A stretch of DNA of 29,524 nt from Planctomycetota bacterium (GTDB lineage: Bacteria > Planctomycetota > PLA2 > JAEUHO01): the NCBI GenBank assembly GCA_026647295.1, contig JAPKHB010000005.1:1-29524 (forward strand). The letters are read 5' to 3'. Positions 24,020-29,524 of this stretch are shown here, in pieces. Every line of letters starts with the position of its first letter. Within the stretch, counting starts at the first letter, position 1. Under the pieces are notes generated by a model. It was not told the origin of the DNA. It worked only from the letters and a program-made list of their open reading frames with translations, and ran no database searches. Made by a program: the position numbers and the translations under genes.

Positions 24020-24376
24020 ATGAGCGCCGCACCCGACGACCTGGCCGACCGCCGCTGCGTGCCCTGCCGGGGGGGCACGCCCCCGTTCGGACCGGGCGAG
24101 ATCGCGCCGCTGCTCGGCCGCCTCGAGGGCTGGACGTGCGTCGCAGACCACCACCTCGAGAAGCGCTACCGGGTCGCGGACTTCCGGGCCGCCCTGGCCC
24201 TGGCCGGACGGCTCGGCCGGATGAGCGACGCGGAGGGCCACCACCCGGAGTTGTGTCTGGGCTGGGGCTGGGTCGTGGCCCGGATCTGGACGCACAAGAT
24301 CGACGGCCTGACCGAGAGCGACTTCGTCTGGGCGGCCAAGGCCGACCGCGTGGCCGCAAGCCCCGCCGACGCCTAG
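24020..24376 (+). CDS. Pterin-4a-carbinolamine dehydratase
   Basis: Encodes 118 residues. It dehydrates 4a-hydroxytetrahydrobiopterin. In bacteria lacking phenylalanine hydroxylase it often has another or unknown pterin role. Motifs: RRCVPCRGGTPP near the N-terminus, EGHHPEL (72-78) with the active-site His pair 74-75, and WTHKIDGLTESDF with His92. The ATG at 24020 is preferred over the in-frame GTG at 24014 because GGGAG lies nine bases upstream of the ATG and only three before the GTG. The TAG stop overlaps the stop of the converging DUF309 gene. The name phhB would fit only if a hydroxylase exists elsewhere. Confidence 0.93.
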   Translation: MSAAPDDLADRRCVPCRGGTPPFGPGEIAPLLGRLEGWTCVADHHLEKRYRVADFRAALALAGRLGRMSDAEGHHPELCLGWGWVVARIWTHKIDGLTESDFVWAAKADRVAASPADA

Positions 24377-24879
24377 GCCGGGGCGCCGGGGCCCGCGCCG
24401 CCGTCCCCGTTGCGGTCCGGGTCCTTGCTGTCGTCCTCGTCCTCGTCCTCGAAGGGCAGCGGCGCGGGCACGTGACCGGCGCGAAAGGCGAGCCGCGGGG
24501 GCGCCCCCGGAGCCCCCGAGCGCAGGTCGGCGCCCGCGGCCACGCGCCGGCCGTGGGCGAACCAGGGCTCCAAGTCGCGCCACAGGCGCGCCCAGTCAAG
24601 GCCGTGGGTCTCGCCGGCGTAGCCCTCGGTCTTCTCGCGCGCCTGCTCCATCAGCCGCGCGAAGCCCCGGGCGTGGTAGCCGCGCTGGAAGTGGACGAAG
24701 GCGGCGGCGTACTGGATCAGGCCCTGGAGCCACAGGCGCCGCGGCCCTTCGGCCTCCGCCCACAGGTCCTCCCAGTCCTCGTGGGCGTGCCAGTAGCGGC
24801 CGGCGTTCCAGTGCGCGACCCCGCGGTCGAAGCGGCCGGCGACTTCGCCGGGCTCCAGGAATCCTTGGGCCGGGGCCAT
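24373..24879 (-). CDS. DUF309-family protein
   Basis: Encodes 168 residues. The core FDRGVAHWNAGRYWHAHEDW, then EDLWAEAEGPRRLWLQGLIQ, carries the DUF309 signature (F-N-x-G-x-Y-x-x-A-H-E-x-W-E-x-x-W and GLIQ-x-A-A-x-x-H). The function of this small all-helical family is unknown. Unusually, the C-terminus has a long tail ending in the acidic cluster FEDEDEDDSKDPDRNGDGG, which I do not expect from the family. The stop codon is shared with the dehydratase gene in CTAG. The 138-bp divergent gap upstream (24880-25017) separates it from the lipoprotein gene. Confidence 0.88.
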   Translation of the reverse strand: MAPAQGFLEPGEVAGRFDRGVAHWNAGRYWHAHEDWEDLWAEAEGPRRLWLQGLIQYAAAFVHFQRGYHARGFARLMEQAREKTEGYAGETHGLDWARLWRDLEPWFAHGRRVAAGADLRSGAPGAPPRLAFRAGHVPAPLPFEDEDEDDSKDPDRNGDGGAGPGAPA

Positions 24880-25017
24880 CGCGCGATTGTGGCCCGGGCG
24901 CGCGCGGATGACGGCAGCATGACGCGCGCCCCGAGCGGGCGGCCGGTGGCGGGAGCGGGGCGCCGGGGCGGCCTATGCTGGGGGGCGCTCGACGCGACCC
25001 GCTCCGGAGGACGCCCC

Positions 25018-26340
25018 ATGCCCCGCCCCGCCGTCTGCATCCGCACCTTCGCGCTGCTCGCCGTCGCCTGCGCCCTTGCGGCCTGCGGAGACAAGGACCC
25101 GGGCCAGGAAGGCGGCGCCGCGGCGCCGCCCGCCACGGACGCGGGCCGCGAGGCCGGCGGGCCGGGGCCGGCCCAGACCCCCCCGACCCCCGGCGCGCCG
25201 GCCCTGGCGGGCGAGGGCCTCGAGGCGGGGCTGCGCGCGCGCGTGGACGCGGCGCTGGCCCGGGGGCGGGCGTTCCTCCTGGCCCGGCAGGCGGAGGACG
25301 GCGGCTTTGGCGACCCCGCCCTGGAACTGCCCCCCAACGTGGGCTTCACCGCCCTGGCCGCCGGTGGGCTGCTGGCCACCACCCCGCGCGCGCAGGCGGC
25401 CACGGATCCGGCGCTGCTCTCCGCCCTGCGCTTCATCGCCGGGCACCAGAAGGAGAGCGGGGCGATCGTGGACGATCCCCGCTACACCAACTACCAGACC
25501 TCCGCGGCGGGCGGGGTGCTCGCGCTCGCCAAGGTGGGCGAGTTCGCCCCCGTGGCGACCCGGGCGCGCAACTTCCTCGCCCAGAGCCAGATCGCCGCGG
25601 ACCCGGCCGACCCCTCGTTCGGCGGCTTCCCGTACAAGGAAGGCGAGCCGGCGGACTTGAGCAACGTGCAGTTCGCCGCCACCACGTTGCACGACCTGGG
25701 CCTGGCGAAGGACCACGCGGTGTGGCAGCGGCTCGTCGCCTACCTCCAGCGGGTGCAGAACTACTCGGAGAACCAGCCGGAGAGCTGGGAGCTCGAGCGG
25801 GAGGGCGAGGCGCGCGTCTACGTGCTCGGCGCGGACGGGGGCGCGGTCTACTCGCCGCGCGAGAGCAAGGCCGGCGAGGTGAAGCGCGCGGACGGACGCT
25901 GGGAGCTCAAGTCCTACGGCTCGATGACCTACGCGCTGCTCAAGTGCCTGCTCTTTGCGGGCGTGGACCCGAAGGACCCGCGCGTGGTACTCGCCCTCCA
26001 GTGGATCTCCAACCACTGGACCGTGGAGCGCAACCCGGGCTTCGAGGGCGCCGAGGACCCCGCCAAGGCCGGCCAGCAGGGCTACTACTACTACCTGTAC
26101 ACCGCGGCCCGCGCGCTCGCCGAGGTGGAGCGCTTCACGAAGCAGCCCTTCCGCGTCGTCGACGCCGGGGGGCGCGCGCACGACTGGCGCCAGGAGATCT
26201 GCGCGGCGCTGCTGGCGCGCCAGGCGGACGACGGAAGTTGGGTGAACCCGGCGATGGACCGCTGGAACGAGGGCTCGCCGATCCTGTGCACGGGCTACGC
26301 GCTCCAGACGCTGGCCTTCGCCGCGGGCCGCCTGCCCTGA
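25018..26340 (+). CDS. Lipoprotein with prenyltransferase/squalene-oxidase-type repeats
   Basis: Encodes 440 residues from an ATG with a strong GGAGG. The signal FALLAVACALAAC has a lipobox, then a Gly/Pro/Ala linker to about residue 75. The rest is an alpha/alpha toroid built from repeats of the type RGRAFLLARQAEDGGFGDPA, YTNYQTSAAGGVLALAKVG, LSNVQFAATTLHDLGLA and LLARQADDGSWVNP...PILCTGYALQTLAF. The QW-like Q-x-x-D-G-x-W/F motifs are those of prenyltransferase and squalene-hopene cyclase repeats. No D-x-D-D-T acid motif was seen, so cyclase activity is unlikely. Lipid anchoring outside the cytoplasm suggests a binding role. It is first of three tightly packed genes. Confidence 0.88.
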   Translation: MPRPAVCIRTFALLAVACALAACGDKDPGQEGGAAAPPATDAGREAGGPGPAQTPPTPGAPALAGEGLEAGLRARVDAALARGRAFLLARQAEDGGFGDPALELPPNVGFTALAAGGLLATTPRAQAATDPALLSALRFIAGHQKESGAIVDDPRYTNYQTSAAGGVLALAKVGEFAPVATRARNFLAQSQIAADPADPSFGGFPYKEGEPADLSNVQFAATTLHDLGLAKDHAVWQRLVAYLQRVQNYSENQPESWELEREGEARVYVLGADGGAVYSPRESKAGEVKRADGRWELKSYGSMTYALLKCLLFAGVDPKDPRVVLALQWISNHWTVERNPGFEGAEDPAKAGQQGYYYYLYTAARALAEVERFTKQPFRVVDAGGRAHDWRQEICAALLARQADDGSWVNPAMDRWNEGSPILCTGYALQTLAFAAGRLP

Positions 26341-27008
26341 AGACCGCCGGCCTTCGGCCCGCCGTAGGGCGCCTCCTGCTCCCGGCGGGGGTCGCGCTCC
26401 TGGTCCATGCCGGCGGCGCCGCGGGGGCCGAGGGCCGCGTGCAGGTGGTGGTCGGGGCGTTGATGGCCGCGGCGGCGCTGGAGGCGTGGCCGGCGGCGCG
26501 TGTCCGGGCCCCCTTCCGTGCGCCTTCGCAGGCGGCGCTCGCGGGTGCGGTGCTGCTCGCGCTGGGGGCCAGTCCCGCCACCGCGCTCGCGCAGGCGTTC
26601 CTGATCGCCGCCGTGGCGCTCACCGCCGGGGGCCTGGCCGCGCTGGGACGCCGGATCGGGGCGGGGTGGCTCGGCGCGGGGGCGGTCGGGCTCGGCCTCG
26701 CCGCGGCCGGTTCGCTCGGCCTGTTCTGGGCCGATCCGCTGGCGGAGGCGGTGCCGCCCGAGCGGCGCCCGCGGTTGCGCCAGGCGGTGCTGCACCTGGA
26801 CCCCGTCACCGCGGCCGCCTACGCGGAGCCCGGCTTCGACCGCCTGCGCAGCCGCACGGCGATCTACCGCGACGTGCCCCTGGCCTCGAGCCTGATCGAG
26901 GCGCCGCGGCCGCTGGCCACGGGCAGCGCGTGGCTGCTCCTGGCGGTGTGCCTGTGGGGGGCCGCCCGGGTCCGGAGCGCGCGCGCCGGCGATCCCGCCG
27001 CAGGATAG
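26337..27008 (+). CDS. Membrane protein of unknown function, start uncertain
   Basis: The frame overlaps the lipoprotein stop (CTGA) and ends 4 bp before the ThiF-TusA gene, so it is coupled on both sides. From the CTG at 26337 it would have 223 residues. Alternative starts are GTG 26439 and ATG 26463, which would lose the first hydrophobic segment. Hydrophobic stretches include LLLPAGVALLV, VVVGALMAAAALEA, LAGAVLLALGASPATALAQA with FLIAAVALTAGGLAAL, AVGLGLAAAGSLGLF and SAWLLLAVCLWGA. The one long soluble loop (DPLAEAVPPERRPRLRQAVL, then AAYAEPGFDRLRSRTAIYRD) has no known motif. Coding is supported by the packing and the regular membrane pattern. Confidence 0.6.
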   Translation: MKTAGLRPAVGRLLLPAGVALLVHAGGAAGAEGRVQVVVGALMAAAALEAWPAARVRAPFRAPSQAALAGAVLLALGASPATALAQAFLIAAVALTAGGLAALGRRIGAGWLGAGAVGLGLAAAGSLGLFWADPLAEAVPPERRPRLRQAVLHLDPVTAAAYAEPGFDRLRSRTAIYRDVPLASSLIEAPRPLATGSAWLLLAVCLWGAARVRSARAGDPAAG

Positions 27009-27012
27009 CGGC

Positions 27013-28410
27013 ATGGGTCCCGCCGCCCCCGCCCGGCCGCTGCGCGTGCTGTTGGTCGGCGCGGGCGGGATCGGCTGCCCCGCGGCGTGGGGCCTCGTCC
27101 GGGCCGGGGGCGCCGAGGTCACGCTGCTGGACCCGGACGTGGTGGAGCCCTCCAACCTCCCGCGCCAGTTGCTCTACGCGCCCGGCGACGTCGGCCGGCC
27201 CAAGGCCGTGGTCGCCGCCGAGCGCCTCGGGGCCGGCGCGCACGGCGTGCCCGAGCGCCTGGACGAGCGCAACGCGGAGCGCTGGATCGGGGCCGCCGAC
27301 GTGGTCATCGACGCCACGGACGGGGCGCGCACCAAGGACTGGCTGAACCTCACCGCGGTGCGCCTGGGCCGGCCCCTGGTGCACGCCGCGGGGCTGCGGG
27401 GCGAGGCGCGCCTGCTGGGCGTAAGGGCCGGGGGGCGGCCGTGCCTGGCGTGTCTGTTCGGGCGCCTGGAGCAGGAGGCGGGCACCTGCGCCGACCTCGG
27501 CGTGTTCGGCCCCGTCGTGGCGGTGGCCGGGTTCCGCGCCGCCCAGGAGGCGCACGCGCTCGCCGCCGGCGCGGGCGGGCCGGCGCACTACGAGGTGCTC
27601 GACCTCCTGGGCGGCCGGGCGGTCAGGCTGGAGGTCGGGGCGGATCCCGGCTGCCCGGTGTGTTCCGCCGGGCCCCCCGCCCTGGAGCCCTACCCCGCGG
27701 CGGAGGCCTGTGCGGCGCCGGCCCCGGCGGCGGAGCCCGCGCCGGCAGCGGCGCACCGGCTCGACCTCACGACCGAGCGCTGCCCGCTCAACCTCCTGCG
27801 CGCGCGCCAGGCGCTGGAGGCCCTCGCACCCGGCGAGGTGGCCGAGTTCTGGCTCGGGGCGGAGGGCGCGGGCACCGTGCCCGCGGGCCTTCGGCGCCTA
27901 GGCCACGAGGTGCTTTCCGAGGAGGCACGCGGCGCGGGCCTGCGCCTCCTCGCCCGGCGGGCGCGCCGGGTGCAGCGCACCGAGCCCCTCGCGGCGGCGC
28001 TGCTCGCGCGCTTTGCCCGCCAGATCGTGCTGCCCGACGTGGGGGAGGCCGGCCAGCGACGCCTGCTGGACGCGCGCGTCGAGGTGCACGGCGCCGGGGA
28101 CGCGCTGGCCAGCGCGGCCGTGCTGCTGGCCGCCGCCGGCGTGGGCGGGCTGTGGCTCGTGTCCGAGGGGCCGCCCGGGCCGGGGCCGGGCGGGGCCGAC
28201 CTGCTGGCGTTCCTCGCGGCGCGCGCGGTGGGGGAGGTGCGGCCCGGCGCCGCGCCCGCCGCGGCGCGCGCGCGCCGCGTCAGCCTCCCCGCCGCGGGTT
28301 CCGGCGGCCCGCTCGCGGAGTTGCTCGCGGGCGCCCACGCCGCGCAGCGCGTCCTGCTGGCGCTGCTCGGGCTCGGCCCGCGCCCGGACCCGGGTGCGCC
28401 GCCGCGCTAG
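27013..28410 (+). CDS. ThiF/MoeB-type E1 enzyme fused to TusA and a degenerate second E1 domain
   Basis: Encodes 465 residues. Domain 1 (9-220) is an E1-like adenylating domain: nucleotide loop GAGGIG (16-21), LLDPDVVEPSNLPRQ with Arg51, Lys64 in GRPK, DATD (100-103), catalytic-type Cys159 in GTCADLGVFGP, and zinc knuckles Cys144/Cys147 and Cys214/Cys217. It lacks the usual N-terminal R-x-x-R-Q-I-x-L-P segment. Domain 2 (248-316) is TusA-like: HRLDLTTERCPLNLLRARQA with the persulfide-type Cys257, then GTVPAGLRRLGHEVLSEE. Domain 3 (327-455) restarts as MoeB, ARFARQIVLPDVGEAGQRRL, but its nucleotide loop is GAGDAL and the catalytic middle is deleted; it ends LAGAHAAQRVLLALLGLG. This suggests sulfur-carrier activation with a built-in persulfide donor. 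The ligand protein is unknown. Confidence 0.85.
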   Translation: MGPAAPARPLRVLLVGAGGIGCPAAWGLVRAGGAEVTLLDPDVVEPSNLPRQLLYAPGDVGRPKAVVAAERLGAGAHGVPERLDERNAERWIGAADVVIDATDGARTKDWLNLTAVRLGRPLVHAAGLRGEARLLGVRAGGRPCLACLFGRLEQEAGTCADLGVFGPVVAVAGFRAAQEAHALAAGAGGPAHYEVLDLLGGRAVRLEVGADPGCPVCSAGPPALEPYPAAEACAAPAPAAEPAPAAAHRLDLTTERCPLNLLRARQALEALAPGEVAEFWLGAEGAGTVPAGLRRLGHEVLSEEARGAGLRLLARRARRVQRTEPLAAALLARFARQIVLPDVGEAGQRRLLDARVEVHGAGDALASAAVLLAAAGVGGLWLVSEGPPGPGPGGADLLAFLAARAVGEVRPGAAPAAARARRVSLPAAGSGGPLAELLAGAHAAQRVLLALLGLGPRPDPGAPPR

Positions 28411-28419
28411 ACGACGCCG

Positions 28420-29307
28420 CTACAGCCCGGCGCGCTGGAGATACGTGGCGTAGAAGGAGATCACCCGCCAGGCGATCAGCACGCCGGCCACCAGCAGCAC
28501 CACGACCGGGAGGATGGCGGCCGTGCGCTGGCGCCTGAGGCCGACCTCGAAGAGGAGCCGCCCCGCCTCGCGGCGTGCGGCCGGCGCGAGTTCGCCGGCC
28601 TGCTCGGCGGCGGCGAGGCGGCCGGCGAGGTCTCCGGGGAGCGCGCGCCAGGACGCGGCGAGCGGCCGGCCCGCGTCCAGCGCCGCGCGCGCCCGCTCCA
28701 GGTCCGCTCCCGCGCGGCCGCCGGCGCCCGCCGCCGCCGCGAGACCCAGGCCCTCGCCGAGCGCCATCCCGGCGTCGAGCACGTCGGCGAGCACCGAGAG
28801 GGCCCGGGCGTCGGCCTCCTCCACCGCCGAGCGCCACGGCCCGATGGCCGGCGGCGCGGCGCGCCCGGGGGCCACGCGACGCGCGCGGGCGAGCCACAGC
28901 AGCGCATGGGTGGGCAGGAGGATCCCGACACTCCAGAGCAGCCCCGCGCCCAGGCGGCCGGCGATCCAGTCCGGCAGCGGGAGCAGGAGCGCCGCCACGT
29001 GGACCAGGACGAGGGGGTAGGCCAGCGCCGCGCGGCGGGCGCCGCGCTGGCGCGCCTCCTCCTCGTGGCGGGCCGCCAGCCGCTCCAGCACGGCCTCGAG
29101 CGTCCCGCTGTGCTCCCCGGCACGAAGCAGCGCGGCGTCCAGCGCCGGCACGTCTTCCGCCAGCGCCTCGGCCAGCGGGCGGCCGGCCTCCAGGCGCGCC
29201 CACGCGCCCGCCAGGCGCCCCGGGGCCGCGGCCGCCAGCGCCTCGGGCCAGGGCAGGCCGGCGCGGTGCAGCGCGGCGAGGCTTCGGTAGAGGTGGGCGA
29301 GTTCCAT
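28420..29307 (-). CDS. Type II secretion/pilus F-family membrane protein, short form
   Basis: Encodes 295 residues; GspF and PilC are usually about 400. Two T2SSF helical domains are visible. The first (about 1-95) has YRSLAALHRAGLPWPEALAA, GRPLAEALAEDVPALDAALL and RAGEHSGTLEAVLERLAARH. The second (about 165-260) has LSVLADVLDAGMALGEGLGL and AAEQAGELAPAARREAGRLL. Membrane segments are AYPLVLVHVAALLLPL, LLWSVGILLPTHALLWL and ILPVVVLLVAGVLIAW. The N-terminal cytoplasmic region of full GspF is absent. The platform protein connects the assembly ATPase to pseudopilin assembly. No ATPase, secretin or pilin gene is adjacent, so it may be an orphan or a Tad-like variant. It converges on the fusion gene with a 9-bp gap. 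Confidence 0.88.
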   Translation of the reverse strand: MELAHLYRSLAALHRAGLPWPEALAAAAPGRLAGAWARLEAGRPLAEALAEDVPALDAALLRAGEHSGTLEAVLERLAARHEEEARQRGARRAALAYPLVLVHVAALLLPLPDWIAGRLGAGLLWSVGILLPTHALLWLARARRVAPGRAAPPAIGPWRSAVEEADARALSVLADVLDAGMALGEGLGLAAAAGAGGRAGADLERARAALDAGRPLAASWRALPGDLAGRLAAAEQAGELAPAARREAGRLLFEVGLRRQRTAAILPVVVLLVAGVLIAWRVISFYATYLQRAGL

Positions 29308-29314
29308 CCGGCAC

Positions 29315-29411
29315 GGCCCCCGGGGGCCCGAGGGTATCCGCCCGCGCGCCGAACGCGCGGGCCCGGGCCGCGTTGAGGTCCCAAGCCGCCCCGCCCGCCG
29401 GGGGCCCCCGG
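29315..29411. repeat. Pair of 14-bp perfect palindromes in a divergent promoter region
   Basis: GGCCCCCGGGGGCC (29315-29328) and CCGGGGGCCCCCGG (29398-29411) are perfect palindromes made from the same G5/C5 blocks. They flank the 135-bp gap between the F-family gene and the zinc-ribbon gene. Each touches a possible -10 hexamer (TACCCT on minus, TACAAT on plus). They may be regulator sites or GC-rich coincidence. Confidence 0.35.
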
Positions 29412-29417
29412 TACAAT
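29412..29417 (+). promoter_or_regulatory. -10-like TACAAT ahead of the MJ0042 gene
   Basis: TACAAT matches the -10 consensus at five of six positions, a rare AT-rich word in this DNA, 25 bases before the chosen ATG. No convincing -35 lies at the right distance. Confidence 0.35.
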
Positions 29418-29442
29418 GTCACCCCCCATCCCCGAGGCTCCC

Positions 29443-29524
29443 ATGTCCAACGTCATCCAGTGCCCCCAGTGCGCCAAGCGCTTCCGGCTGCCCGAGCGCG
29501 TCCCGCCCACCTTCGCCTGCACGC
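29443..29524 (+). CDS. MJ0042-type zinc-ribbon protein, N-terminal 27 residues (cut by window edge)
   Basis: The visible protein MSNVIQCPQCAKRFRLPERV and PPTFACT begins with a Cys-Pro-x-Cys knuckle and a Lys-Arg-Phe-Arg turn, and reaches one Cys of the second knuckle. MJ0042/FHA-like zinc ribbons of this form are common at the N-terminus of Planctomycetota and Myxococcota proteins that continue into a membrane segment or kinase-like domain. An in-frame ATG at 29416 is possible, but GAGG sits correctly for 29443. The rest is outside the window. Confidence 0.75.
   Translation, partial: MSNVIQCPQCAKRFRLPERVPPTFACT

Noticed and set aside
25018..26340. Squalene-hopene cyclase or other terpene cyclase
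   Set aside because: Only the toroid repeats match. The protein is a secreted lipoprotein, shorter than cyclases, and the D-x-D-D acid motif is absent.

Overview
The window is very GC-rich (roughly three quarters G+C) bacterial chromosomal DNA, densely coding on both strands. A MJ0042-type zinc-ribbon start at the right edge, a secreted protein beginning HGGQYAGPGG at the left edge, a giant carboxypeptidase-regulatory-like repeat protein and many lipoproteins with Gly-rich linkers point to a Planctomycetota-like organism. This is judged from protein style, not a marker gene, so it is moderately confident. No transposase, integrase, phage gene or CRISPR array is visible.

Layout. 1-3144 (minus): end of a secreted-protein gene preceded by a 974-residue anchored repeat protein. 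3334-4899 (plus): secreted protein of unknown function, converging on a histidine kinase/OmpR-type regulator pair (4692-6994, minus) that follows a frameshifted subtilisin-like lipoprotein gene (7077-9859, minus). 10058-13217 (plus): a YtrA-type GntR regulator, an ABC ATPase and an ABC-2-like permease with a large extra domain, in overlapping frames behind a palindromic operator. 13243-17278 (minus): argG, a P-loop NTPase, lipB and nadA. 17579-17655 (plus): tRNA-Arg(ACG) inside an 11-bp inverted repeat. 17706-18832: two small exported or membrane proteins. 18829-20724 (minus): lipoprotein and glycosyltransferase. 21007-22703 (plus): PilP/GspC-like protein and a lipoprotein. 22714-23915 (minus): zinc-ribbon protein and stand-alone receiver. 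24020-24376 (plus): pterin-4a-carbinolamine dehydratase, sharing a CTAG stop with a DUF309 gene (minus). 25018-28410 (plus): a three-gene run of toroid lipoprotein, membrane protein and a ThiF-TusA-degenerate-ThiF fusion. 28420-29307 (minus): short type II secretion F-family protein. 29443-end (plus): MJ0042 zinc-ribbon gene start.

The most interesting object is the 465-residue fusion at 27013-28410. It looks like a one-chain pseudo-dimeric E1 enzyme with a TusA persulfide carrier between its halves, possibly a TusA-based counterpart of MoeB-rhodanese (MOCS3/Uba4) proteins. Second is a short dispersed palindromic repeat (3164, 4691, 13215) that carries stop codons of convergent genes and at one locus has been absorbed into two reading frames.
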